A stretch of 64,000 nt of DNA. It comes from Coprinellus micaceus (Eukaryota; Basidiomycota; Agaricomycetes; Agaricales; Psathyrellaceae). A program made the position numbers and the translations under genes. Below, piece by piece: positions 1-10,598 of the stretch; within the stretch, counting starts at the first letter, position 1; every line of letters begins with the position of its first letter. The notes beneath the pieces are model-generated. The model was not told the DNA's origin. It did no database searches and saw nothing but the letters and a program-made list of their open reading frames with translations. The stretch lies in NCBI GenBank assembly GCA_951394405.1, contig OX596339.1:2480001-2544000 (forward strand), written 5' to 3'.

Positions 1-2897
1 CATTCGTGATTGTCATGGCCAGGTATGCGGAACCGGGAGTAGTACTCTCCAGTAGGCGCGTGGTTGAGAATGGCCCTGCACATACGTGCACAAAGCGCAT
101 TACTCTCATTTACATGTCGGAGCCATACTCCCCCATTGGAGTATGTCGGACGGGTTGGCTTCCCCTTGGGGTCGCGCAGGACCATGAACTGGTGCCCTAG
201 ATAATCTGGGTTGCGTGCCTGAGTAGCCCACGCGTCCAGTGCGGAGTCGGCGACGTGTTTGCGCACGCTGTCGAGAGAAGTAGCGGGTCTCACCCCCGCA
301 GGAGTGGGAGGGAGGCTCCGCGCGTGCAAATGAGCACGATGTTGAAGACCCCACTTCAACTTGGAAGGGGTCTCGATGAAATCCACCCGTCTGTCCGCCT
401 TGGCGGCAAACCAGGTGCGGAGGGCCTTGCAGGTCGCAAGCGAAAACGCCTGGCCCGAATGGATCCCCGGATCGACTGCTCTCTTAGCCATGGCCAGAGA
501 GTCAGTGAATATCGCAATCCGATCACAGTCTTCTAGGGCCGTGGCCCTTCCAACTGCCATACGAATCGCTAGGAGCTCGGCGTCCGACGACAGGACACGT
601 CCTGCCACCGTCACTCCCTTGCTCCGTTGATTGCCTAAGCCTTCGTATACGTAGGCCGCGGTCGCATTATGCCTGGTGGTCTTGGGGACAGACGCATCCA
701 CCCCCATGCACACCGTGCGGTTGTTGGTACTCAGCGAGTTCCATAGAGTGTTCAGTTCCTGTCGGCGTCGTTCGAAGATGTCTTCGCCGTACCGCTGGAA
801 ACTGTTGAAGTGGACTTGGGCCCCATAGAGGTCCATCATCCTCGATCCTGGAGTGTTTTCGACCGCACATGGCTCGAACTTCTCCGTCAGTTTGGGCAGT
901 CCCCTGAGGGTCTGGCCTATAGCGTCCTTTACGTGGCCGCGGTTCACCGGGGAGAGGTGACAGGCGGCCCCATAATGGGGGGAGGCACTTCCCCTGTGCT
1001 CCTCCGGTAAGAGGGAGCGCAGGGGATGGGTGGGAGATAATGTCGCCGTCCGGAACACTGCGCGTTGCGACAGTTTCCGGAGGTGAAGACGAATGGGTGG
1101 GAGGCCTGCAAGGCACTCCACTCCCCCAGTAGGGGACGTACGAAACGCCCCTATTATCCAACATGCTGCTTTACGCTGCATGGAGGTTAGAATCTTGAGT
1201 GCGCCCTGAATCTTGGCGCCCTCATAATACCACAATCTATGTCCGTACGTGCAGATAGGGATCACACACGCTCGGAACAAGATGCGTTTGTTCTTGGGCG
1301 ACAGCCCTCGAGTAGAGTTACCGAGCATCCTCATCGCCATTACGGTGGTGAGGGCTTTGGTCGAGTAGTACCGGATATGTTCTTTGAACGACAGGAACCG
1401 GTCGAAGAAGAAGCCCAAGTAGCGCCAATACTGCTTGGGTTTCAGTGGGGTGTCCCCTGTGAAGGGGGCATAGCCGAGATCAAGGGGCATACGGAAGTCC
1501 GTATGGCCTTTGGAAAAGTGGAAGAGTTCTGTCTTGTCGTGTTCCAAGACGAGCCCTGCCTTTGTAAACATATCGAAAAGACACTGGTATGCATGATAGA
1601 GATGCACGCAGTTCTCTTCGATATCTCGAGACTGGACGATGATAGTGCCATCGTCCACGTATGAGATCAAGGTAGCGAGTTTCCCCTCTGGCCTCAACCG
1701 AAATAGCTTCATGATTGGAGCTATGACAAGGGCAGACAATACGGGTGAGAGGGCAGAGCCCTGTCCCACCCCTACGTCCGCCCGGAAAGGATCCGAAGTA
1801 GAGCCATTCCACACATAGGATGTGTGGCGCTCCACCAGGTAGGATTCAAAGAAGGTCACCACCATCGGATGGAAGCCTTGCTTTCGAAGTACCTCGAGTA
1901 GGAACTCGTGGTTGATGGACGGGAAGAACTGGGCGATGTCAAAAGCAACAACGCTTGTCTTTAACCCTGCTGCCCATCCCGTTCGCACCAAGTGCGTCAG
2001 GAACAGGCCAGCGTCTTCGGTGGAGCGCTGACGCACCCCTCCCATTTGATTTGGATCGACGAGATCATACTTGATCATGTCGAACTGAATGCGGTTGGAA
2101 ATCATCTTTTCAACCAGTTTGCCAAGGGTGTTCAGAAGCACAATGGGTCTGAACGCCTTTGGGGCAGAGTAGGACGGCTTGTTCGGTTTCGGTATGATAA
2201 TCGAAAGCGAGTCCTTAAAATGCTTTGGCCAGTGCCCGGTTTTTAAGCAGGCATTGGCCAAGTCCATCACTACCTTCTCACATTCAGGTACAGCGAAGAT
2301 GTACTTCAGGTGCTGCCATGTAACATGGTCAGGACCCGGAGCGGAGCGAGATGAGCATGCCTCAAGGGCTTGCCTCATTTCTAGGAGAGAGAAGACTGGC
2401 CATTCCCTGACAGGCTCGTCAGGGAGTTCGTCCAGAAGACTCAGATCGACCGGTCGGTCGTTGGCCGCATTGTAGGTGCCATGAAGGGCTCCCCAAAGCT
2501 GGTCGAGATTGTGACAAGGCTGTCCATTATGTTGGATAGCCTCGCACGGCGGGTTCTTGCGCTCCTTGACCCAGTCCATTAGGTCCCAGGGGCGCTTGTC
2601 TGTTTCTGAGATATCTTTGATACGCTCATCAAAGAATTCTCGCCTCGTCTTCTTTACAAGACATCGAAATGCACCACGAGTTTCAGCAGAATCATCCGCT
2701 TTCCACTCGTCGTACGCCTTCTGACACTCGTCAGTCCACCACTTTTTTGAGCGGGGAGTAATGATGTACTCTTCTGAGTGGGCGAACCACGCATCTGAGA
2801 ACACCTTTTCAATCGCCACAGAGAGTTCCTCCACTCCTTCTGTGGTATTGAGATCGTACAGGTCGGAGAGACCAGGCATCTCTTTTTCGACCTGCAT
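1..2897 (-). CDS. LINE-A reverse transcriptase/RNase H (copy 1, open at window edge)
   Basis: Non-LTR retrotransposon polyprotein that copies its RNA at a nicked target. The minus-strand frame is open from a Met at 2897 to the first base (about 965 codons, no stop), so the true C-terminus lies outside. Order: linker, reverse transcriptase with PNKPS, GQGSALSP and the catalytic SYVDDG (about 1650-1667), then an RNase H domain with acidic residues in GVDASVPK, SDAELLAI and IFTDSLAM. The zinc finger that follows in other copies starts at the edge. The upstream endonuclease part is missing because a gypsy LTR begins at 2925. This is the best preserved LINE-A frame in the window and may come from a recently active element. 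Clade (Tad/I-like) is an inference from domain order. Confidence 0.85.
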   Translation of the reverse strand, partial: MQVEKEMPGLSDLYDLNTTEGVEELSVAIEKVFSDAWFAHSEEYIITPRSKKWWTDECQKAYDEWKADDSAETRGAFRCLVKKTRREFFDERIKDISETDKRPWDLMDWVKERKNPPCEAIQHNGQPCHNLDQLWGALHGTYNAANDRPVDLSLLDELPDEPVREWPVFSLLEMRQALEACSSRSAPGPDHVTWQHLKYIFAVPECEKVVMDLANACLKTGHWPKHFKDSLSIIIPKPNKPSYSAPKAFRPIVLLNTLGKLVEKMISNRIQFDMIKYDLVDPNQMGGVRQRSTEDAGLFLTHLVRTGWAAGLKTSVVAFDIAQFFPSINHEFLLEVLRKQGFHPMVVTFFESYLVERHTSYVWNGSTSDPFRADVGVGQGSALSPVLSALVIAPIMKLFRLRPEGKLATLISYVDDGTIIVQSRDIEENCVHLYHAYQCLFDMFTKAGLVLEHDKTELFHFSKGHTDFRMPLDLGYAPFTGDTPLKPKQYWRYLGFFFDRFLSFKEHIRYYSTKALTTVMAMRMLGNSTRGLSPKNKRILFRACVIPICTYGHRLWYYEGAKIQGALKILTSMQRKAACWIIGAFRTSPTGGVECLAGLPPIRLHLRKLSQRAVFRTATLSPTHPLRSLLPEEHRGSASPHYGAACHLSPVNRGHVKDAIGQTLRGLPKLTEKFEPCAVENTPGSRMMDLYGAQVHFNSFQRYGEDIFERRRQELNTLWNSLSTNNRTVCMGVDASVPKTTRHNATAAYVYEGLGNQRSKGVTVAGRVLSSDAELLAIRMAVGRATALEDCDRIAIFTDSLAMAKRAVDPGIHSGQAFSLATCKALRTWFAAKADRRVDFIETPSKLKWGLQHRAHLHARSLPPTPAGVRPATSLDSVRKHVADSALDAWATQARNPDYLGHQFMVLRDPKGKPTRPTYSNGGVWLRHVNESNALCARMCRAILNHAPTGEYYSRFRIPGHDNHE

Positions 2898-2924
2898 AAA
2901 GAACGGGGCCACCGCTGATGCGGG
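1..2924 (-). mobile_element. LINE-A copy 1, interrupted by the gypsy element
   Basis: The same family recurs at 15652-20231, 23880-24886, 25231-26325 and 31705-31999. Homology with the related LINE-B frame (minus strand from about 29400) runs up to about 2920 and then stops at the LTR tip at 2925. The matching 5' part of this copy is not found on the far side of the gypsy element. Confidence 0.8.
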
Positions 2925-4303
2925 TGCTACGGGCTAGACGCGAAAGCGTGCACACAACCACAACCAACAAACACACAACCAACACACACTCTCTCTCTAG
3001 GGGGGGGGATTGGGGATAATACACGTACGTGAGTACGGGCGGGGAGTTGGTTTACAGCTGCGATGCAAGATCAACAAACTAGACGCAACAGGACGCGAGT
3101 GCGAAGGGGGAACGTAGGAGTTCTCTAAGCAACTTCAAGCGTAGGTCCGAGGAACACGAAGCTCGACTCAAGGACTTCAAGATCTCACAAAATGCGAGAT
3201 GGCACACACAATCTTTCTTGGGACGGTCCGACACACTTCAATCACAACTCTGAGCACAACTTGATCACGATTTCGCTAAGATAGACAGGCAAACAGTAAT
3301 GTCCGATTTCACTAAGAGCCGCCGAATCACAGTCGCGCGCACTCGAACCAAAACAAACAAATCTGCACTAGGGCCGCTATGGTATTTTGCGTCTATGGAT
3401 CGCTAGGTTATATACAGGTTTTCGTGGCTGTGCGTAAAGATAAGAGATACGAGAGAGTGAACATATAGACAGACAAGGATCGAGATCGAGACCAAAAACA
3501 TAACGAGATAAACATAAACATGTGGATAAAAGATAAAATAAAAAGAAATGAGAGGGACGGGAAACTAGCACACGTTGGAGTGGCTATTATTAGTCTCGGC
3601 GTTGAAGCCGTGAGTGGGACGCACAAGGGCATTCCTTGGCAAACCGCCTATCTCCAGGCCTACGCTCCAGCAGTATTCACGCTCGTGATCTCGACCCCTG
3701 TGTTCGCATGCGGGCGCTTATCAACCATGCAACTTCCGATCATTACTCGGCTAGCTGGTGGTTACCGGTGGTACCTGTGATCGTGAGGCTATCCGTGTGC
3801 GAGGTTTCTCCGACCGCCCCTATCCGCGACCCAGCCCCGTGTACCGTTCGTGAGTCCGTCAGTGACAATAGATATTCCCTATGCACGCTCGTGTGTGTAT
3901 GGCTCGTACGTCTCTCGATGATCTTTACTCGTCTCGGTATCTACACGTCTTCTCGATCTCTACGCGTCTTCGTGGATTTAGCATTGGTCCCGTGCCTGGG
4001 CATGCCCTGTTTGGTATGTGCAGGATCACGACTCTCGCGTGCCAGGCGGACAAGTCGCTTCCCTTCGGTTCTCGGTTCTCGGCATCTCGTATTCGGGTGC
4101 GATAAGATCACGAATCTAATCTGCTAAGCGCCCATGCTCGATCTCCTCGTTCCGGGGTTCTCCTTAGCACAGCTGTCGAGTGGGGCGTCTCACAGCTTTC
4201 GTTGTCCCTCAGTCGTTCACGATCGGGAGTTAGGAACGCGAATATGATGACAATTGGGTATAATTCGCGTTTTTATACGGGTAGCCTGGAACCAGGCGTA
4301 TCA
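2925..4303 (-). repeat. 3' LTR of the gypsy element (about 1.38 kb)
   Basis: Ends are called from TG...CA termini with a short inverted tip: TGCTACG at 2925 and CGTATCA ending at 4303. It abuts a pyrimidine tract on the plus strand (polypurine on the element strand) at 4304-4312. A TATAAAA-like motif sits near 4267-4274 on the minus strand. No second LTR is in the window, so the call rests on tip symmetry, position next to the tract and the break in LINE homology on the left. Confidence 0.6.
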
Positions 4304-4312
4304 TCTCCCCCT
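4304..4312 (-). other. polypurine tract of the gypsy element
   Basis: TCTCCCCCT on the plus strand directly inside the LTR, in the place where plus-strand DNA synthesis would be primed. The following bases (AACTTAGATCT, then GTCCTCAGT) closely resemble those after a second tract at 9304-9320. Confidence 0.55.
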
Positions 4313-4798
4313 AACTTAGATCTCGACTGTCCTCAGTCGATTACTGAGCTCCTTCGTACAGGCACCTTCATCCCAAGCTTCATTCCACTCGTCCCAAGTC
4401 GTTCGATTGCTACGGGTACGTCGCCATCAGACTTTTTCTCTCTGGAACTTTCGGCGTCTAGCTCGCGATCGAAGCCTCGTGTTTTCCCATGGCTTAGATC
4501 TCCGGTTCCGCAGCACACTTTTCTGAGCATCGGGCTCACGATCGCGCTCCCTGGTGCTATCTCTGTGAAGACAGGGAGGTGAGCACGGTGACGTCGCCGT
4601 CTGATCCCGTGGCGCTCACTATCCCAGTTTCATAGAAAGGGAGCATCGGGATGGGTTCACGAGTCCGAATTGCGCGGATACTGCGGCTATTCATTTCCTA
4701 ACCTCGCCGCGCTCAAACAAACTTTCAGGTAGACATGTTCCAGACGAATCCGCCTTGTGAGTGCTTCTTTTCTAGCTCTCGAAGCTCGTTCGCCTTTC

Positions 4799-4808
4799 AC
4801 ATATATAC
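4799..4808 (+). promoter_or_regulatory. TATA box of the antisense zinc-cluster gene
   Basis: CATATATACC lies about 55 bp before the ATG at 4859, in pyrimidine-rich DNA. This is a usual TATA-to-start spacing for a fungal gene. Confidence 0.5.
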
Positions 4809-4858
4809 CTGACCTCCCAGATCATTGTTTCTTCACGCCCTTCGGTCTCTACCTGCCC

Positions 4859-7163
4859 ATGTCTCTCGATACCGATCCGTTCGCGTTCCTCGCCCCGAAA
4901 GTCGACGCGCTCCACCTCCTTCGAGAGGCTGGGCGTGCTCTCAAGTCTAAGGATTACGCGACCGTCCCGGGTACAGAGGCTACGATCAGTGACTTATTCG
5001 CAGAATTGGTACGTGATCGTGCTCTCAACTCGCTTCGTATACTCATTCTTTCTTCAGCTCCGTTCTTCTCAACTCCCCGTGTTCGAAAACTGCCTACCCT
5101 ACGTCGACCTCTGTAAAGGCTTCGGACTCGTTGCTCAGCACTTCCTCACTCCCGGACGCCTTCGCGATCTTATAGTCGCGCAATTCCCGCCCTACGCTTC
5201 ATTTGACGACTGGCTTGGCCCCGTCCCTTGGCCTCGCACCGTCTCGGAATACAGTCGATGCTATCCTCGGGCTACGGGTCTCGATACGTACGGCTCCTTA
5301 ATCTCGATTCCTCTTCCAACTCAGACTCCCCCTGCCGGTGCGTAGTTTCTCTGGGTTCGCGAACGCGTTTTGGCGTTATTGACGTGTTTCCCTGTTAGCT
5401 ACTTCTAGTTCTTCCGGCCTTACTCGTCCTACCCCTCCTCTTCAACCTGCTGCTACTATCAACCCCGGATCGACTTCTCGTATTCCTCGTCGTCGTGAAG
5501 ATCGTCGTGAACCACCCCACATCCCTGCTCGTCCGCGCGTTCCCCCTCCGGCTAACGCTGAAGTCATCGACCTTGACGCTCCCGAGACTCCACAGACTCC
5601 GGCCACAGCTTTGCCTCAAACGTGAGTCCTCCCTTCTTAGAGGCTCTTGTTCTCGAATACTAAGCGCACTGGGCTCGGATAGTCCTCGTCGTGGTCAGAA
5701 ACGCAAGAACCTTTCCGGGACTCCCGTTCCTACCCCTACTCGCAATCTTCGTGTTCAACCGATTCCTAACTATCGCGCGGGCCTGGTACGTTCGTGCTCT
5801 CGTTCCTATCTTCTTTTCTCTCACTCTGGTCTTTCTTCCTTAGGAGATTCCTCAGCCAGCTACACCGGCGAGTCGTTCGGGAGCACCGCGTCGTCTTTCG
5901 CCTATGGACGTCACCGTTCCTGAACGCAAGACCGAGGTGCTGTCGGAGGAGGACCTCCTCACCGGGCCTGTCCCTGCCAAAGCTCCCGATCGCAAGCCTG
6001 CTCACTTCAAATCGGTTAAACCTCCTCGTCGCGAGCCCATCTTTATTACTTCGGACGACGGCGTTATCTGGAGCCCCCACACGACCGAGAAGCAGAAGAA
6101 GGAGGCCTTTAATTACATGGCTGCCGTTCTCCCGCCTTACGGGTACGTGAGCAGTGCTACGATGGCTCGCGTCTCGAATCTGCCTCACGTCAAGGGCTCC
6201 GTACGTTTTCTTTACTCTCTTCTCCTCACGATCCCTCCTTACTTATCTTCCTAGATGCGAGGCCCCTGTACTCGTTGCTTCGTAGCTCCGCACCTCTGCG
6301 TTCCTCGCGATGACATTTCTCTGGGTCAGAATGCGTTGTACGAGAAGTGTAAGCCATGCCATCGAGGCAAGCATACGTGCTCCTTCGTTCCTCACCGGCC
6401 CAAGAACTCGAAAGACAGCCCTCCTACGCTTGCGGACGCAGTCGTCGCTCGTTCGATCTCCTATCTCGCTGGTCAAGCTTCGCCCGCCAGTGAGTCTGGT
6501 GTCGCTGTTCCTCCCCCGGTCGTTCCTTCTTACAATCCTTCTCGCGAAGATCTCGATCGCTTGCTTCGTCTTCACGATGAGCAGACCGCTCTCCTGGAGA
6601 TTCAAGAGGCCGCCTTCTCCGCGATCTCGACTTCTCTCCTCTGCACTAAGCAGGAGATTGCTCGCGTTCTCAACCACGTCGATACTCACGAAACCGAGGA
6701 GTTCGCGAAGCAGATCGCCGAGTCTGGTGCGTATACTCAGGCTCGCGAGGTCGTCGACAGCGACCTCATAGGTCCTGTCATCGCCGCCGATCTGTCTGAG
6801 TACGTCCACCAAGCTCGCGAAGCTAACGGGCTCTACGCTCTCTCGTCTACCGGCTCTCCCTCGACTGCGACTAACGCTGCGACTTCCGTCTCCGCTGCTG
6901 AACCTGAGGAGGCTCGAGAAGAAGTCCCCGTCATCAACGAAGCAAATCTTCTCGACTCCCCTGGTCCTTCGGTCGGTAACTGGGACGCAGAGTACGCGGC
7001 GGCGATCTTCACAATTCAGGCGGGGAATTCCGACGATGAGGGTAGCGAGTACGTGCCCGACGATGGAGAGGAAGACATGGACCTGTCTGAGGGAGACGGT
7101 GACAATGACGCAGCTCCTGTTGACAACCTCGAGCTCTCCTACCCTGCGGGAGAAGATGATTGA
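4859..7163 (+). CDS. Zn2Cys6-like cluster protein encoded antisense inside the gypsy element (6 exons)
   Basis: Six exons join in frame with GT-AG introns: 4859-5008, 5058-5337, 5399-5621, 5683-5785, 5844-6200 and 6255-7163, giving 673 residues with no internal stop. Introns are 49-61 bp. At the start of exon 6 the cysteines follow C-x2-C-x6-C-x16-C-x2-C-x6-C, which fits the fungal Zn2Cys6 binuclear cluster pattern. Before it is a Pro/Arg-rich, low-complexity linker; after it come a possible helical segment and a very acidic C-terminus rich in Asp/Glu. The gene lies between the element's 3' polypurine tract and pol, on the opposite strand to gag-pol, with its own TATA box. DNA binding is inferred from the cluster alone. 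It could be a captured host gene or an element-specific accessory gene. Confidence 0.75.
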
Positions 7164-7860
7164 GTTGTGTCGAGTACTCGTTCGTCTTGGCGGTCTCCCT
7201 CTTCGTGACCGCGCGGAGGTGCTCCTTCGGACTCGTGTTTCGAGTTTTCCGGGGTTGAGCTTACCCTTCGTGATCGCAAGTCGTCCTTCCGCCTCGTCGT
7301 TCGCGTTCCTCTAATTGTACTACTACCTCGAACAATTTGCACTCGTATTGCCGGACCTCCCACAGCGTCCTCCTTCCTTTACTACTTCTTTACCTGTAGT
7401 AGAGTCCGGCCTTCATAACAATTATCAATCCGCATGACTCTCGATCCGACTCGCGTGATTCTGGTTAAGCTCGGTTTTTCGGACGGCTCTCCTTCTCGTG
7501 AGCCTGAATCGACCCAAGAGGATGGCGCAGCGCATCCTTTTCCTTATCTTTTTCGTGCTTTGTTCGTGCTCACGAAACCATGAGGGATCCAACGATTGTT
7601 GCGAGTACCGGGAACACGGGTCTCATTGCTCCCCTGTCTCCTTCGTACGCGAACGGTTCCTATGCAATTTTCTTATCGCACCGGGCTTCGCAAGCCTTCT
7701 CATTGGATACATGGTCGCGGGTACGCTCTTCGCGAGCTTATGCACGAGTTATCATTCGACAAGGACCGTCTTCTCAGCACCTCGCAAATCGCATCTCCAG
7801 ATCTCGGTGGGTTCACACGGGGTTTGATTCGAGATGTCCTAGGCCCGATCTTCGTGAGTT
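7164..7860. other. spacer between the two antisense genes
   Basis: Pyrimidine-rich. One small frame (7435-7584, plus strand, 49 codons from ATG) and another short frame ending near 7862 look weakly coding, but I can build no spliced gene. It probably holds the terminator of the first gene and the promoter of the second. Confidence 0.4.
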
Positions 7861-7867
7861 GAACAGG

Positions 7868-7874
7868 TATAAAA
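7868..7874 (+). promoter_or_regulatory. TATA box of the second antisense gene
   Basis: A consensus TATAAAA lies 48 bp upstream of the ATG at 7916, with a pyrimidine-rich start-site region between them. Confidence 0.6.
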
Positions 7875-7915
7875 CCTCTCTACCTTTCTCCACAGTTTCT
7901 TCACCATCCTCGATC

Positions 7916-9176
7916 ATGGCTGCTCTCGACGACAACCTCGTTATTACTGAATTCCTCTCCTCGTTGACCGAGAAACAGGAATCCCTGAACTTCCTCGCTG
8001 ACGACCTTCGCGAGCGTCGTACTCTCGCTTTTCACTCTTGCAAGGACAACGACACTGGGACCCCGCTTCCTATTCATATGCGTCATATTGCGACGTTGTT
8101 GGAGGGCACGGTATCCCTTGTGGTACGTTGTTCACCTTTGCTCTCGATCCCACTCTCTTACTGACTGCTTTTACTCTAGAAATACGACGACGCTACTCGC
8201 AACGTTCTCGAGACGAACCCCAAGTTCCGCCAGCTCGTCCAGAACGTCTGTGCCGTTTTGTACGCGCATATCAGCGCTTGGCGTGGCGAACGTCTCTCGT
8301 TCCAGCATGCTGGGGTTTCCGCCCTCCTGGAATATGGTCGTATTCTCAAGGAGTATCGTGTTCCCGCTCCGGGTGAGTATCATCGTGCCTTGACGTCTGG
8401 CGTTCTGCTCCTGAGTCTTTCTTCTCCTCTAGATGCGCTTCCGGTCGCTGCGGTTGACGATTCGATGGCAGTGGATGATGAGGATGGCCTCGAGGAGGCT
8501 ACCTCGTCTACCCCTGAGGTCGTCAAGTCCAAGTCTAAGAAGAAGAAGGACGCCGCTAAGAAGCATCGTGAAGAGGAGGAGAAAGCGAAGGAACCCGAGA
8601 CTGATAAAGCCAAGTCCTTGGTTCGTTCTCTCTTTTTCTCTTCTTCTCGGATTTTGATCGTGATTCATCCCTCAGAGCTCTCGCATCTCTACTCGCGGCT
8701 CTCAGAAGGCCCAGGAGTCTGTTCCGTTTGACTCGGGAGCTCCTACCACTCGCATTACCACTGGAGGTAAACGCCCTCGCATTCATGCTGAGGCCGCTCG
8801 TGGAAATGCTGAGTCTAGCAAGGATGTCTCAGCTCCCTTTGCGGGATTCCGTCGTCCCTTCCCTGACTCTGCTCTCCTCGACTTCTGTATGTTCTCCTTT
8901 CGCTTTTTCCTTTTGTATTCCGTCTCACGATTATGTTTAGTGGACGATGGCGCTGTTTCCAACACCTTCGTCTCCGACGTGGTTGCTCGCGCTCATCGTG
9001 CTATCGACGGTTTCAAGGATCGCGCTAAGGATGAAGATACCCTCCGTGGTGTTCTCGGTGACCTCAAGATTCAGATGGTCCGCTCTATCCATCGTATTTC
9101 TATTGAGACTTCTATTTTCGAACATCTCAATGACGAGTATAGTCAGCTTAAGTCTGCTCTCGTTCGTTCCACCTGA
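7916..9176 (+). CDS. Lys/Glu-rich hypothetical protein, antisense inside the gypsy element (5 exons)
   Basis: Exons 7916-8122, 8180-8372, 8433-8620, 8676-8886 and 8941-9176 join in frame with GT-AG introns of 54-60 bp, giving 344 residues. A second acceptor at 8705 would remove 10 residues in frame, so exon 4 may be alternatively spliced. The N-terminal half looks helical; the middle has an acidic stretch followed by a run of Lys (SKKKKD) and a Lys/Glu charged region, which could act as a nuclear localisation signal; the C-terminus is helical. I do not recognise the family. Like its neighbour it is intact and has its own TATA box, which argues for recent function and not for relic sequence. 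Confidence 0.7.
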
Positions 9177-9356
9177 CTAGACCTACTCAACGTTACTTTC
9201 CCCGAGTCTCGATCATCCAATTCCGACTTCGTGTCCCGCTTCGTAGTGTAAACTTCGAAATTTATTGGCTCTGATTGAATATTAATGGTTGATCGGAGTA
9301 TTACTCTCCTCTCTCCCCCCAACTTAAAATCTTCGCCGTCCTCGGTGAACTGTGGC
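9177..9356. other. junction between antisense block and pol, with second pyrimidine tract
   Basis: Contains a 17-base pyrimidine run at 9304-9320 (polypurine on the element strand) followed by AACTTAAAATC and GTCCTCGGT. This is a near copy of the sequence after the tract at 4304. The integrase stop lies just beyond at 9357. Confidence 0.55.
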
Positions 9357-10598
9357 TCACGATTTAGGCATCCCTTTGAAGGTATAATCTTCTCGGGCGC
9401 CATCGTCCTCCTCTTGTTCCATTTCAACCAAGGTTTCTTTCCGAATATCCACAAAGTCCTCGATACTACTAGGGAGCGTGATGGACTTTCGGGCGAGATA
9501 AGGAATTACCCTGAACGCGCCTACTGGGTTCTGTAGTACAGACCCATCCATTTCTGCCAATATGTAGGCCCCTCCCCTGTTTCTCGAGACTACTACCAAC
9601 GGTCCTAAATATCTTGCCTTCATTTTCTTATCGAGACTCTTTTCTATGCTCGTGTTCCTCATGAGCACCAAGTCGCCTCGCTTAAACTTAAAGTCGCGTA
9701 TGACGGCTTCGTGATCACGCTCGTACTGCTCTACTCGCATTCTCTTCTCTTTATCCACTCTCTTTCTCATGTCGTCAACCAAGGTCTTATGTTTTGCAAG
9801 GGCTCGCGCACGTTGAGCGATCAACTCACCTGTAGTAAGGGGGCCCGTTGGTGGTTCCACCAGCCATGTAGCCTCCTGAATATCCAGGGGCAGCACTGGT
9901 TCGGCACCTGTCACCATGAAGAACGGCGAGACACCGAAACGTTTCCGGATCGTGACTCTGTCCGCCCACAATATTTGCGGGAAGTACCAGAACCATTGGC
10001 TTGTTTTCCCTCCCGTCGATTTGTATAGCATGTCTCGCACGTCGTAGTGAGGACGTTCTACCCGACCGTTGGCTTTAGAGTTGTAAGGGGAAATCTTTAT
10101 ACCTGAAATCCCGTATTTCTTCTGTAGCCAAGCCGTCGCCTTCTCGAACGAGCCTCCGTTATCCGTGACAATTTCGCTCATACAACCCCAGCGCGTGATT
10201 ATATCCATGAGCCAGGCTCCAATGGAAGCTCCGTCGTCGTTTCTTATCGCCTTGCCTTCCATCCAAGACGAGAGCGCACATCTGCCTTGGACAATAAACT
10301 TGCATCCGTTACTAGCCGGAGTCATGTTCATTACATCTGCGTGAAGAACTTGGAAAATCGAGGGAGTCTCCGTTACAGTGGGCGGGACCCTCAAGAGTAA
10401 CCTTGTCCTTACTTGACATAGGTGACATGTCTTCACATACCAGGTCACGTCCGCTTCGAGATCAGGCCACCAGAACCGCTTGTGCAGTGTCTGGGTAGTG
10501 GCCCAAGCCCCTCGATGTCCCAGGTCATCATGCGCTGCCCGAAGGATGTACATTCGTTCCTTGATCGGGACCACCAGTTGTGGGTGTCCGGCTTGCCT
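9357..10598 (-). CDS. gypsy integrase domain
   Basis: Catalyses insertion of the element cDNA. An HHCC zinc finger (AHDDLGHRG, then CHLCQVR) is followed by a DDE core: Asp in HADVMN, Asp in TDNGGSF and Glu in ANGRVER. The C-terminal third is basic and includes a GPLVVVSRN-type segment as in gypsy integrase tails. The frame is continuous with the upstream RT/RNase H frame except for one TGA at 10599-10601. There is no ATG near the start (the first codon of the block is not a Met), as expected for a polyprotein domain. About 414 codons including the stop. Confidence 0.85.
   Translation of the reverse strand, partial: RQAGHPQLVVPIKERMYILRAAHDDLGHRGAWATTQTLHKRFWWPDLEADVTWYVKTCHLCQVRTRLLLRVPPTVTETPSIFQVLHADVMNMTPASNGCKFIVQGRCALSSWMEGKAIRNDDGASIGAWLMDIITRWGCMSEIVTDNGGSFEKATAWLQKKYGISGIKISPYNSKANGRVERPHYDVRDMLYKSTGGKTSQWFWYFPQILWADRVTIRKRFGVSPFFMVTGAEPVLPLDIQEATWLVEPPTGPLTTGELIAQRARALAKHKTLVDDMRKRVDKEKRMRVEQYERDHEAVIRDFKFKRGDLVLMRNTSIEKSLDKKMKARYLGPLVVVSRNRGGAYILAEMDGSVLQNPVGAFRVIPYLARKSITLPSSIEDFVDIRKETLVEMEQEEDDGAREDYTFKGMPKS

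Noticed and set aside
667..1164. 165-codon minus-strand frame
   Set aside because: Out-of-frame shadow of the LINE-A RT/RNase H frame.
9304..9320. This pyrimidine tract as the only polypurine tract, with an LTR directly to its left
   Set aside because: No TG/CA tip lies next to it, while the tract at 4304 abuts a symmetrical LTR tip; treated as a duplicated internal copy.
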